This document shows positions 1 through 8,891 of a stretch of 64,000 bases of DNA, in pieces. The notes under the pieces were generated by a model, which saw only the letters and a program-made list of their open reading frames with translations, had not been told where the DNA came from and made no database searches. Origin of the DNA: Devosia riboflavina (GTDB lineage: Bacteria > Pseudomonadota > Alphaproteobacteria > Rhizobiales > Devosiaceae); contig NZ_JQGC01000010.1 in assembly GCF_000743575.1 (NCBI RefSeq), positions 1 through 64,000 on the forward strand. Direction: 5' to 3'. The position numbers and the translations under genes are program-made. Position 1 is the first letter of the stretch. Every line of letters begins with the position of its first letter.

Positions 1-178
1 GCCAGTTCTGCGCGGGGTTGTTCGCGGCGGCCGGGGTCGCAGCGGCGTCGGCAGCGGGCGCTTCAGCGGCGGGAGCCTCCGGGGCGGGCGCAGCGGCATC
101 TTGAGCGAAAGCCGAGAGCGGCGACAGCAGCAGGGCAGCCGCAGTCAAACCAGCAACGAGGGGTTTCCTGAATTTCAT
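1..178 (-). CDS. Secreted IalB-like protein, 5' part only
   Basis: The gene starts inside the window at an ATG (178-176) and runs off the left edge, so only about 59 N-terminal residues are visible. They read as a Sec signal peptide (KFRK, then a leucine/alanine-rich core, ending in SAFAQ), followed by an Ala/Pro/Glu linker rich in APEAPAAEAP-type repeats and then NNPAQNW. Signal peptide plus Ala/Pro linker, next to mfd, resembles invasion-associated locus B family proteins of Hyphomicrobiales. The diagnostic IalB domain lies outside the window, so the family call is inference. It could equally be another periplasmic Ala/Pro-rich protein. Confidence 0.55.
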   Translation of the reverse strand, partial: MKFRKPLVAGLTAAALLLSPLSAFAQDAAAPAPEAPAAEAPAADAAATPAAANNPAQNW

Positions 179-322
179 AGAGTGTCCTTGCCTTCCTTGG
201 CGGTCTCGGCGGCACTCCGCCACCTAGAAACTTACCTGCCCTTCAAGGGCGCAATTCGGGCAATAACATGACCGGAGCCCCTTGCCAAAATATTATGAGG
301 CCTGAGCGCAACATGGAGTCGC

Positions 323-3300
323 CTAGGCTGCATTTTCCGCCAATTTTGCTAGTTTTGATAGGATCGCGGCCGTGCCTTTGAGCCTTGTTTCAGGGGTCGG
401 CCAGTTGCGGGCGAACACGAGTTTCTGATCGGGCTTGATGCGAACCTGGTTGGCCGGGTCACTCACAAGCTTCACCAGACCCACCGGATTGGGGAATTCA
501 TTGTTCCGCAAGGTCAGCACTGCGCCCTTCGGGCCGGCATCGACCTTTTCGACATTGGCCTGCCGGCACAAGGACTTGACGAGGATCACCTTCAGCAGCG
601 CCTCGACTTCCTCGGGCAAAGGTCCGAATCGATCGATCAGCTCCGCGCCCGCCGCGTCGATGTCGCGAATATCAGTCAGGTCGCCGAGCTTGCGGTAAAG
701 CTGCATGCGCAGCGTCAGGTCGGGCACATAGTGCTCGGGGATCATCACCGGCATGCCCAGCGAAATACTCGGGCTCCACTCGTTGCGATCCTCGTATTCT
801 TCCTCGCCGCTCTTGAGCGCGGCCACGGCTTCTTCGAGCATGGCCTGATAAAGCTCGTAGCCGACCTCGCGGATATGGCCCGATTGCTCGTCGCCAAGCA
901 GGTTCCCTGCCCCGCGAATGTCGAGATCGTGGCTCGCGAGCTGGAAGCCGGCACCAAGACTTTCGAGCGATTGCAGCACGCCAAGGCGCCTCTCTGCCGT
1001 ATCGGTCAATTTTTTGTCAGCCGGCACCGTGAACAGCGCATAGGCGCGCTGCTTGCCGCGGCCGACGCGGCCACGGATCTGATAAAGCTGCGCCAGGCCG
1101 AACTGGTCGGCCCGATGCACGATCAATGTATTGGCATTCGGGATATCAAGGCCGGATTCGACAATGGTGGTCGCCAGCAGCACGTCGAACTTGCCGTCGT
1201 AGAAGGCGTTCATGATGTCGTCGAGCTCGCCCGGCGGCATCTGGCCATTGGCCACAACGTAGGAAACCTCCGGCACCTGCTGGCGCAGGAATTCGGCGAT
1301 ATCCGGCTGATCCTTGATTTTCGGCACGACATAAAAGCTCTGCCCGCCGCGATACTTTTCGCGCAGCAGCGCCTCACGGATCGAGAGCGGATCGAAGGGC
1401 GAAATGAACGTACGGATCGCGAGACGATCGACCGGCGGCGTCGCCAGCAGCGAGAGGTCGCGCACCCCGGTCAGCGCCAGCTGCAGCGTGCGCGGAATCG
1501 GCGTCGCCGTCAGGGTCAGCACGTGCACATTGGCCTTGAGTTCCTTCAGGCGCTCCTTGTGGCTCACACCAAAGTGTTGCTCTTCGTCGATGATGAGCAG
1601 GCCTAAGTCCTTGAACTTGATGGTCTTCGACAACAGCGCATGCGTGCCGACCACAATATCGACCTGGCCATCGGCCAGCCCATCCTTGGTCGCCTTGAGT
1701 TCGCCAGCGCTGACCATGCGCGAGGCATGCCGCACCCGCACCGGCAGTCCCTGGAAGCGCTCGGAGAAAGTCTTGAAATGCTGCCGCGCCAAGAGCGTCG
1801 TCGGCACCACCACGGCAACCTGCTTGCCGCTCAACGCCACGCCAAAGGCCGCGCGCAGGGCGACTTCGGTCTTGCCAAAGCCCACATCGCCGCAAACCAG
1901 CCGGTCCATGACCTTGCCGGAAGTGATATCGTCAAACACCGCTTCGATGGCATTGAGCTGGTCTTCGGTTTCCTCATAGGGGAAGCGCGCCGCGAACTCG
2001 TCATAGGCCCCGGCATTGATGTCGATGACGTCGGCCTTGGTGAGCATGCGCTGCGCCGCGAGCTTGATAAGCTGCTCCGCCATTTCGCGGATGCGCTTCT
2101 TGAGTTTTCCTTTTTTGGCCTGCCAGGCGACACCGCCGAGCTTGTCGAGCGCCACCGACGAGTCATCCGACCCGTAGCGCGTAAGAAGCTCAATATTTTC
2201 GACCGGCAGATAAAGCTTGGTGTCACCGGCATATTGCAGCTCGACGCATTCATGCGGAGCGCCGCCAGCCTCGATCACTTTGAGGCCCACAAAGCGCCCG
2301 ATACCGTGATCGACATGCACCACCAGATCGCCGGCCGAGAGCGAAGCCGCCTCGGTCAGCGCATCGGAAGCCTTTTTCTTGCGCTGCGGCCGCAGGATGC
2401 GCTCGCCCAGAATATCCTGCTCGGAGAGAACCAGCAGGTCTTTTGTCTCAAAGCCGGTTTCGAGCGGCAGCACGACCAGCGAGGTGGTCGCCGCACTTGT
2501 CGTTTCGGCATCCCGCCAGTTCTCGGCCATGCGCGGATTGGTCAGGCCGTGGTCCTTCAGCACCTGAGCCATTCGGTCGCGCGTGCCGGTACTCCAGCAA
2601 GCGATTATTGCCCGCCGCCCTTCCCGGCGCTCGGCCAGGAGCCGATCGACGACCGCCTGGAACAGATTGACGTCCGAAGCCAGCCGCTCGGCTGCAAAGC
2701 TTGGCGCAATATGCCCGCCCCAATCGTCGCCCTTCTTGGCCTGAGGCGAGAGGAACTGCGAAAGCTGGATCACCGAAGCGCCGGCCAGCGCCTGCGGCTG
2801 CACGTCGATATCGTAGAGCAGCTCCGGCTTGATAGGCTTGTAGGGCGCCCCTGCCCCGGCCACGGGCGGCTGCAGCCGCGCCGTTTCGCGCGCTTCGTAA
2901 TAGTCGGCGATCTGCTCGGCGCGCTCGGCAAAGGCCTCCGCTGCCTGATCGTCGAACACGAACGGCGCATCGCCGACATAGTCGGCCAGCCGGTCCATAT
3001 GATCGTAGAAAAAAGGCAGCCAATGTTCGGTGCCCGAATAGCGCGAACCGCCGCTCACCGAGGCATAGAGCGTGTCATCGACCGTGTTGCCGCCGAAGGC
3101 AGCCGTATAACTCTGCCGGAAGCGGCGAATGGTCTCTTCGTTGAGAATGGCCTCGCTCATCGGCGTCAGGTCCACGCGCTTCAGCGTGCCCGTCGTGCGC
3201 TGGCTATCGGGATCGAAGGTGCGGATCGATTCAAGCTGGCTGCCGAAGAAGTCGAAGCGCAGCGGCGCGTCCGCACTTGCCGGATAGAGATCGACCAAGC

Positions 3301-3808
3301 CGCCGCGCACAGCATATTCGCCGCTCTCGCGCACGGTCGGCACGCGCAGATAGCCATTGTTCGACGCCCAGGCGATCAGCTTCTCGCTGTCCACGACACG
3401 CCCAATCGCGGCTGAAAACGACATGGTCTCAACCACATCGCGCGGCGGCAATTTCTGGATCAGCGCATTGACCGCCGTCAGCACCACGGCGCCCTTGGCC
3501 CCGCTGGTCAGCGCCGCCAGCGTGTTCATGCGTGCCGCAATGGTTACGTTATTGGGCGAGACGCGATCATAGGGCAGACAGTCCCAGGCCGGCAGCGTCA
3601 GGATCGTGTGCCCCGGCAGCATCGCGCCCAACACCTCGGCCATGCGCTGCATGCGTCGCCCGTCGCGCGCCACGAAAACCAGGCTCGCCGCATCATCCGG
3701 CGCGGCCTTGATCCGCTCCTCGATCAGCCGAGCCAGCGCCATGGGCTGCATGCCATCGGGCACATTCGAAATCGTCCGGATAGCCGGCAGCCCAGTCATT
3801 TCATTCAT
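323..3808 (-). CDS. mfd: Transcription-repair coupling factor Mfd
   Basis: Mfd recognises RNA polymerase stalled at DNA lesions, pushes it off with an ATP-driven translocase and recruits UvrA. The 1161-residue product matches the usual family length. Visible in order: a UvrB-homology N-terminal part (PAWDCLPYDRVSPN), the RNAP-interaction/RID region beginning near LSAGDLVVHVDHGIGRF, a RecG-like helicase core with Walker A GDVGFGKTEVA, DEEQ box (IIDEEQHFG), motif III TATPIPRT and motif VI QIRGRVGRG, then a C-terminal TRCF domain. The frame is open 30 codons further upstream, but the ATG at 3808 overlaps the sdhE stop by 4 nt (ATGA), the expected coupled arrangement, so I chose it. Co-transcribed with sdhE. 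Confidence 0.97.
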   Translation of the reverse strand: MNEMTGLPAIRTISNVPDGMQPMALARLIEERIKAAPDDAASLVFVARDGRRMQRMAEVLGAMLPGHTILTLPAWDCLPYDRVSPNNVTIAARMNTLAALTSGAKGAVVLTAVNALIQKLPPRDVVETMSFSAAIGRVVDSEKLIAWASNNGYLRVPTVRESGEYAVRGGLVDLYPASADAPLRFDFFGSQLESIRTFDPDSQRTTGTLKRVDLTPMSEAILNEETIRRFRQSYTAAFGGNTVDDTLYASVSGGSRYSGTEHWLPFFYDHMDRLADYVGDAPFVFDDQAAEAFAERAEQIADYYEARETARLQPPVAGAGAPYKPIKPELLYDIDVQPQALAGASVIQLSQFLSPQAKKGDDWGGHIAPSFAAERLASDVNLFQAVVDRLLAERREGRRAIIACWSTGTRDRMAQVLKDHGLTNPRMAENWRDAETTSAATTSLVVLPLETGFETKDLLVLSEQDILGERILRPQRKKKASDALTEAASLSAGDLVVHVDHGIGRFVGLKVIEAGGAPHECVELQYAGDTKLYLPVENIELLTRYGSDDSSVALDKLGGVAWQAKKGKLKKRIREMAEQLIKLAAQRMLTKADVIDINAGAYDEFAARFPYEETEDQLNAIEAVFDDITSGKVMDRLVCGDVGFGKTEVALRAAFGVALSGKQVAVVVPTTLLARQHFKTFSERFQGLPVRVRHASRMVSAGELKATKDGLADGQVDIVVGTHALLSKTIKFKDLGLLIIDEEQHFGVSHKERLKELKANVHVLTLTATPIPRTLQLALTGVRDLSLLATPPVDRLAIRTFISPFDPLSIREALLREKYRGGQSFYVVPKIKDQPDIAEFLRQQVPEVSYVVANGQMPPGELDDIMNAFYDGKFDVLLATTIVESGLDIPNANTLIVHRADQFGLAQLYQIRGRVGRGKQRAYALFTVPADKKLTDTAERRLGVLQSLESLGAGFQLASHDLDIRGAGNLLGDEQSGHIREVGYELYQAMLEEAVAALKSGEEEYEDRNEWSPSISLGMPVMIPEHYVPDLTLRMQLYRKLGDLTDIRDIDAAGAELIDRFGPLPEEVEALLKVILVKSLCRQANVEKVDAGPKGAVLTLRNNEFPNPVGLVKLVSDPANQVRIKPDQKLVFARNWPTPETRLKGTAAILSKLAKLAENAA

Positions 3809-4095
3809 TTTTCGATCCGAGCCTGATGGTCGGCCACGACCAGATCGAGAAAGGCCCGGTCGACATGCGCCGGCGGCTCCTCCTGCCGCATCACCCATTT
3901 GAGGAGTGGCGGATCTTCTTCGTTCATCAGGGCTTCCAGCCGGTCGAGTTCAGCCGTGCCATATCCCTCGATATTGGCATCGCAAAACGGCCCGAGCACG
4001 AGGTCCATTTCCTTGGTCCCCCGGTGCCAGGCGCGATAGCGCAACCGCTTGCGGCGAATAGCAATGTCCTCACCGGCCGTCATTTCGACATCCAT
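3805..4095 (-). CDS. sdhE: FAD assembly factor SdhE (succinate dehydrogenase)
   Basis: A small protein of 96 residues that promotes covalent flavinylation of succinate dehydrogenase subunit SdhA. The family motif region reads RRKRLRYRAWHRGTKEMD, the RGxxE motif being RGTKE; the rest is the acidic helical fold typical of the family (formerly DUF339/YgfY). Its stop overlaps the mfd start by 4 nt, so the two are translationally coupled. An alternative start is the internal Met at residue 5 (4083). Divergent from the ClbS/DfsB-like gene at 4246. Confidence 0.93.
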   Translation of the reverse strand: MDVEMTAGEDIAIRRKRLRYRAWHRGTKEMDLVLGPFCDANIEGYGTAELDRLEALMNEEDPPLLKWVMRQEEPPAHVDRAFLDLVVADHQARIEK

Positions 4096-4126
4096 GATTC
4101 AGAAGTTTGTTCTCGATTTGGACACT

Positions 4127-4155
4127 CTCTTACGCGCCTTGAAAGGGATTGTCAG
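4127..4155 (-). promoter_or_regulatory. Candidate promoter of sdhE-mfd
   Basis: On the minus strand a -35-like CTGACA (4155-4150) is followed after 17 bp by a -10-like TAAGAG (4132-4127), giving a predicted start about 25 nt before the sdhE ATG. The -10 match is modest, so this is an unverified prediction. Confidence 0.35.
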
Positions 4156-4245
4156 CCCTTTGCAAACATTGGTGGCGCAAGTTGATTTCGATCAGTTCGA
4201 GGGTGCGGCTTCTGCACTACAACTTTGATGTTCAAGAGGTGATCC

Positions 4246-4758
4246 ATGGCCGTTCCGCAAGACAAATCCGAGCTTCTGGCTGCAATCGACAAGACTTACA
4301 CGGCTCTCGCGCGAGACCTGGCCGCGATTCCGCCCGAACGGACCGGCGAGAAGACGCTCGAAGGGCACGCCAAGGGCACCATGATGAGCGTGGAAGATCT
4401 CGTGGCCTATCTGCTCGGCTGGAATCTGCTGGTGCTGAAGTGGCTAGCCCGGGACCGGGCTCATGAGCCCATCGATTTTCCCGAGACTGGCTACAAGTGG
4501 AACGAACTCGGTCGCCTGGCACAGAAATTCTATGCCGACCATGGGGCTCTCAGCTTTCCCGACCTGCTGGCCGCCCTCGACAAGGCCAAGGGTGAGATCG
4601 TGGCTGCAATCGAAGCCGAAGACGACGCAAGCCTTTATGGCCGGGCGTGGTACGAAAAGTGGACGCTCGGGCGGATGATCCAGTTCAACACCGCCTCGCC
4701 CTACGCCAATGCGCGGGGGCGCCTGTCGAAATGGCGAAAGGCGCAGGGGATCAACTGA
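4246..4758 (+). CDS. ClbS/DfsB family four-helix bundle protein
   Basis: A 170-residue protein of the ClbS/DfsB (DUF1706) family. The start MAVPQDKSELLAAIDKTY, the central SVEDLVAYLLGWN and the C-terminal RMIQFNTASPYANARGR segment are family hallmarks; predicted cytoplasmic and all-helical. The characterised member ClbS is a cyclopropane hydrolase that protects colibactin-producing E. coli from its own genotoxin, but most homologues have no known substrate. The gene stands alone upstream of recG with a 61-nt gap and has a plausible ribosome site (AAGAGGTG) before the ATG. The family call is firm; the physiological function is unknown. Confidence 0.85.
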   Translation: MAVPQDKSELLAAIDKTYTALARDLAAIPPERTGEKTLEGHAKGTMMSVEDLVAYLLGWNLLVLKWLARDRAHEPIDFPETGYKWNELGRLAQKFYADHGALSFPDLLAALDKAKGEIVAAIEAEDDASLYGRAWYEKWTLGRMIQFNTASPYANARGRLSKWRKAQGIN

Positions 4759-4819
4759 CCGGGCGCCCTGTTCCTGTCCTGTTCTTTTGTGCCACTCTCG
4801 CGCGCAGGAGAATCAGTCA

Positions 4820-6928
4820 GTGTCGCGTCCCGAAACCCTCCAGCCCCTGTTCCGCTCGCTGCACGCCATCAAGGGCGTGGGCGACAAGCTTGCCGCCTTG
4901 CTCACGCGCTTTTTCGGCGCGCCGGAGGGGCAGGAAGCCATCGTCCTCGACATTCTGATGCATATGCCCTCCGGCACGGTCGACCGCCGCCGCCAGGTCG
5001 GCATTGCCGAAGCCTATCTCAACCAGATCGTCACGCTAAAACTCCACGTCGACCGCCATCAGCCGCCGCCGCGTGGTCGCGAACACATTCCCCATCGCGT
5101 TTACACACACGATGAATCTGGAGACATGCAGCTTGTCTTTTTCCGGGCGCAGGGCGGCTGGGTGGAAAGGGCATTGCCAGTAGGCGAAGAACGCTACGTC
5201 TCCGGCCAGGTCGGCTTTTTCAACGGCGAGAAGCAGATCACGCATCCGGACTACATTGTAGAACCGGAAAAATTCGCCACACTACCTCTCGTCGAGCCGG
5301 TCTATCCGCTGACCAATGGTCTCAGTTCAAAGGCGCTGGCAAAGCTCGTGCGCCAGGCCGTCGACTCCATCCCCGTTCTCCCCGAATGGATCGACCCGGC
5401 GACAATCGCCGAGCGCAAGTGGCCGACCTTTACCGAGGCCATGCACAGCGTTCATCTGCCGGAGAACCCGGGCGAAGCCGAACTCTGGGCCCCTGCCCGC
5501 CAGCGCCTCGCTTATGACGAATATCTTGCCGGCCAGATCACCCTGCAATTGCTCCGCTCGTCGATGATTTCCGAACGCGGCATTGCCCGCACCTTCAATG
5601 GTAGCGTGACCTCGAAGGTCGCGGCCGTGCTGCCGTTCAAGCTTACCGACGGACAAAACCAGGCGCTCGAAGAAATCCGCGCCGACCTCGCCGCCCCTGA
5701 GCGCATGTCTCGCCTTTTGCAGGGCGACGTCGGCTCCGGCAAAACCGTCGTCGCCCTCATGGCCATGGCCGCGATGGCCGAAAGCGGTGCTCAATCCGCG
5801 CTGATGGCGCCGACGGAACTCTTAGCCTCGCAGCACTACAAGACCATCAAGCCGATCTGCGACGCCGCCGGTCTCGGCTGCGCGCTTCTCACCGGCAAAA
5901 TGCCCGCCGCCGAACGACGCGCCATCCTTTCGGGCCTCGCCGATGGCACCACCACCATCGCCGTCGGCACTCATGCGCTTTTCCAATCCGGCATCGAATT
6001 CAACAATTTGGGCCTGACCGTCGTCGACGAACAACATCGTTTCGGCGTTCACCAGCGCCTGGCCCTTTCGGAAAAAGGCCGCCACACCGACCTCTTGGTC
6101 ATGACCGCCACGCCGATCCCGCGCACGCTGGTTCTCACCCACTTCGGCGACATGGCCGTCAGCGTCCTCAAGGAAAAGCCCCGAGGCCGCCAACCCATTG
6201 ATACCGCCGTCCTTTCCATCAACGATTATGACCGCGTCATCGCCCGCCTACAGGCAAAGCTCCACGACGGCGCCCAGGCTTATTGGGTCTGTCCGCTGGT
6301 CGAAGAAAGCGAAACGCTGGAAGTCGTATCCGCCGAAGACCGCTTCGCCGAACTTCAAAAAATCTTCGGCCTCGAAGTCGCCCTCGTTCATGGCCGCATG
6401 TCCGCCGCCGCCAAGCAGGACGTCATGGCCCGCTTCAAGGCCAATGAAATCAAGCTGCTGGTGGCGACAACGGTCATCGAAGTCGGCGTCGACGTGCCCA
6501 ACGCCACCATCATGATCATCGAGCACGCCGAACGCTTCGGCCTCGCCCAGCTCCACCAGCTCCGTGGCCGCGTTGGGCGCGGCTCCCAGCGCTCGGCCTG
6601 CCTGCTGCTTTACAAGGACCCGCTCAGCGAAACCGCGAAGGCGCGCCTCGAAACGATCAAATCCACCGAAGACGGTTTTGAAATCGCCGAACGCGACCTC
6701 GAACTCCGCGGTCAGGGCGACATTCTCGGCACAAGACAATCCGGCATGCCCGGCTACCGCCTCGCGGTTCCTGACGTGCACCGGCACCTGCTCGAATTCG
6801 CCCACGACGACGCCAAGGCCCTGATGCAGCGCAATCCCGGCCTGACAGGCGACGAAGGTGAAGCGGCGCGTACGCTATTGTATTTATTCAGGAAAGACCT
6901 GGCGATCCCGCTGATCAGGGCGGGGTAG
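4820..6928 (+). CDS. recG: ATP-dependent DNA helicase RecG
   Basis: RecG remodels stalled replication forks and branched recombination intermediates. The 702-residue product shows the N-terminal helical/OB wedge region, then a superfamily-2 helicase core: Walker A GDVGSGKTVVA, DEQH-type box VVDEQHRFG, motif III TATPIPRT, and motif VI QLRGRVGRG followed by the RecG-specific region DLELRGQGDILGTRQSG. The same frame is open 37 codons upstream, but the GTG at 4820 has an AGGAG nine bases before it and begins SRPETLQPLFRSLHAIKGVG, the expected N-terminus. It follows the ClbS-like gene in the same direction. Confidence 0.96.
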   Translation: MSRPETLQPLFRSLHAIKGVGDKLAALLTRFFGAPEGQEAIVLDILMHMPSGTVDRRRQVGIAEAYLNQIVTLKLHVDRHQPPPRGREHIPHRVYTHDESGDMQLVFFRAQGGWVERALPVGEERYVSGQVGFFNGEKQITHPDYIVEPEKFATLPLVEPVYPLTNGLSSKALAKLVRQAVDSIPVLPEWIDPATIAERKWPTFTEAMHSVHLPENPGEAELWAPARQRLAYDEYLAGQITLQLLRSSMISERGIARTFNGSVTSKVAAVLPFKLTDGQNQALEEIRADLAAPERMSRLLQGDVGSGKTVVALMAMAAMAESGAQSALMAPTELLASQHYKTIKPICDAAGLGCALLTGKMPAAERRAILSGLADGTTTIAVGTHALFQSGIEFNNLGLTVVDEQHRFGVHQRLALSEKGRHTDLLVMTATPIPRTLVLTHFGDMAVSVLKEKPRGRQPIDTAVLSINDYDRVIARLQAKLHDGAQAYWVCPLVEESETLEVVSAEDRFAELQKIFGLEVALVHGRMSAAAKQDVMARFKANEIKLLVATTVIEVGVDVPNATIMIIEHAERFGLAQLHQLRGRVGRGSQRSACLLLYKDPLSETAKARLETIKSTEDGFEIAERDLELRGQGDILGTRQSGMPGYRLAVPDVHRHLLEFAHDDAKALMQRNPGLTGDEGEAARTLLYLFRKDLAIPLIRAG

Positions 6929-6934
6929 TGCCAC

Positions 6935-7048
6935 GCCCTCTTGGTTCGAGGCGCCAAGTGGCGCACCTCACCATGAGGACTACTGGCACATCGCACCCGA
7001 AGCTCTCATGGTGTGGCGGGAGCGCAGCGACCCTCGAACCACGAGGGC
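6935..7048. repeat. Nested inverted repeat between recG and glmS
   Basis: Outer arms of 17 bp (6935-6951 and 7032-7048) match at 16 of 17 positions as inverted repeats. Inside them a 9-bp perfect inverted pair (CACCATGAG at 6969-6977, CTCATGGTG at 7005-7013) gives a nested hairpin. The genes on either side converge, so it may act as a bidirectional terminator. The motif style (CTCACCATGAGG...CTCGAACCACGAGG) resembles intergenic mosaic repeats common in Hyphomicrobiales; that comparison is from recall. Confidence 0.75.
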
Positions 7049-7063
7049 GGGTGCACCGACGCC

Positions 7064-8890
7064 TTACTCCACCGTCACCGACTTCGCCAAATTCCTTGGC
7101 TGGTCCACGTCCGTGCCCATGAACACGGCCGTATGATAGGCCAGCAACTGCACCGGAATCGTCGCCAGGATCGGCGCGACAAACGGATGCACATGTGGAA
7201 TCTCGATAATGTCCGCCACGCCATGCCCCACGGTCTTCGCGCCCTCGGGATCGGTGATGAGAATGATCTTCCCGCCCCGCGCCGCGACTTCCTGCATATT
7301 GCTCAGTGTCTTATCAACGAGCTCGTCCGACGGCGCCACGACGATCACCGGCATGGCTTCATCGACCAGCGCAATCGGCCCATGCTTCAGCTCGCCGGCA
7401 GCATAGCCCTCGGCATGGATATAGCTGATTTCCTTGAGCTTTAGCGCGCCTTCCATGGCGATCGGGAACATCGGCCCGCGCCCGAGATAAAGCACGTCCT
7501 TGGCCTTCGACAGGCGCTTGGAAATATCGATGATCTGGCTTTCCGCCCCCAGCGCTTCGGACACGGCCGATGGCAGCGCCACCAGCGCCCGCACCAGTTC
7601 CGCTTCCTGCTCGGCGCTCACGACACCACGCGCCCGGCCCGCCGCCAGCGACAAGCTCGCCAGTGCCGTCAACTGCGCCGTCAGCGCCTTGGTCGAGGCC
7701 ACGCCAATTTCCGGCCCACACAGGATCGGAAACACCACGCCCGACTCGCGCGCAATGGTCGATTCCACCGTGTTCACGAGGCTCGCGACATGCTGCCCCT
7801 GCCCGGCGCAATAGCGCAAGGCGGCCAGCGTATCGGCCGTCTCGCCCGACTGCGAAATGAACAGCGAGAGCCCGTTCTTGTCGAGCGGCGGTTCGCGATA
7901 GCGGAATTCGCTCGCCACATCGATATCGACCGGCAGCCGCGCATAGCGCTCGAACCAGTATTTTGCGACCGCACCCGCATAGTAAGCCGTGCCGCAGGCA
8001 CTCATGGTCAGGCGCGAAAGGTCAGCAAAATCAAAGGGCAGGTTTTCGCGGATCGCCACCTTCTCTGCGCCCATATCCACATAGTGGCTGAGCGTGTGCG
8101 AAATGGTTTCCGGCTGCTCGTAGATTTCCTTGGCCATGAAATGGCGATGGTTGCCCTTGTCGACCAGCAGCGCCGAAGCCTGCGACAGCATCTGCTCGCG
8201 CTGCACAATGGCATCCTTGCCATCGCGAATGGTCACGCCAGCGGGCGTGATGACCGCCCAGTCTCCATCCTCGAGATAGGTCAGCCGCGAGGTGAACGGC
8301 GCCAGCGCCATCGCGTCGGAGCCGAGATACATTTCCGTCGCGCCATAGCCCACGGCCAGCGGCGCCCCGTGGCGTGCGGCGATCAGCAGATTGCCCTGCC
8401 CCTTGAACAAAAAGGCCAGCGCAAACGCGCCCTTGAGCTTCTTCAGCGTCCGCGCCACAGCCAGTTCGGGATCGGCGCCATTGGCCAGTTCCCGGCTCAC
8501 CCACAGCGCCACGGATTCGGTATCCGTCTGCGTCTGCGGCAAATACCCGTCCTGCGCCAGGTCGGTAAGCAGCTCGCGAAAATTCTCGATGATGCCGTTA
8601 TGGACCACGGCAACGCGTTCAGTCGCATGCGGATGCGCATTCTGCTCGGTCGGCGCGCCATGCGTCGCCCAGCGCGTGTGCCCGATGCCGATATGCCCGT
8701 CGAGCGGCTCCATGCCGAGTTTGGTCGCCAGATTGCCCAGCTTGCCCTCAGCCCGCCGCCGCGCAATGGCGCCGCTTTCCAGCGTTGCCACGCCGGCGCT
8801 GTCATAGCCGCGATATTCCAGGCGCTTCAGCGCATCCACGAGGCGACCCGCAACCGGTTCGTTACCGACAATGCCAACAATGCCGCACAT
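7064..8890 (-). CDS. glmS: Glutamine-fructose-6-phosphate aminotransferase GlmS
   Basis: Converts fructose-6-phosphate and glutamine to glucosamine-6-phosphate, the first step to UDP-GlcNAc for peptidoglycan and lipid A. The 608-residue protein begins MCGIVGIVG, with Cys2 becoming the N-terminal catalytic nucleophile after Met removal. The glutaminase domain (GHTRWATHG) is followed by two SIS sugar-isomerase domains (SQSGETADT; the C-terminal LAKSVTVE tail is typical). The frame is open upstream, but the Cys2 requirement fixes the start at 8890. It lies 1 nt downstream of glmU, so the two form an operon. No glmS ribozyme is expected or seen. Confidence 0.97.
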   Translation of the reverse strand: MCGIVGIVGNEPVAGRLVDALKRLEYRGYDSAGVATLESGAIARRRAEGKLGNLATKLGMEPLDGHIGIGHTRWATHGAPTEQNAHPHATERVAVVHNGIIENFRELLTDLAQDGYLPQTQTDTESVALWVSRELANGADPELAVARTLKKLKGAFALAFLFKGQGNLLIAARHGAPLAVGYGATEMYLGSDAMALAPFTSRLTYLEDGDWAVITPAGVTIRDGKDAIVQREQMLSQASALLVDKGNHRHFMAKEIYEQPETISHTLSHYVDMGAEKVAIRENLPFDFADLSRLTMSACGTAYYAGAVAKYWFERYARLPVDIDVASEFRYREPPLDKNGLSLFISQSGETADTLAALRYCAGQGQHVASLVNTVESTIARESGVVFPILCGPEIGVASTKALTAQLTALASLSLAAGRARGVVSAEQEAELVRALVALPSAVSEALGAESQIIDISKRLSKAKDVLYLGRGPMFPIAMEGALKLKEISYIHAEGYAAGELKHGPIALVDEAMPVIVVAPSDELVDKTLSNMQEVAARGGKIILITDPEGAKTVGHGVADIIEIPHVHPFVAPILATIPVQLLAYHTAVFMGTDVDQPRNLAKSVTVE

Positions 8891-8891
8891 C

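Noticed and set aside
1640..3415. Long open frame (591 codons) on the plus strand inside mfd
   Set aside because: Antisense shadow of mfd; high GC makes long opposite frames common, the translation shows no domain and mfd is unmistakable.
7064..8890. glmS ribozyme
   Set aside because: These are restricted to Gram-positive bacteria; glmU lies 1 nt upstream so there is no room for one.
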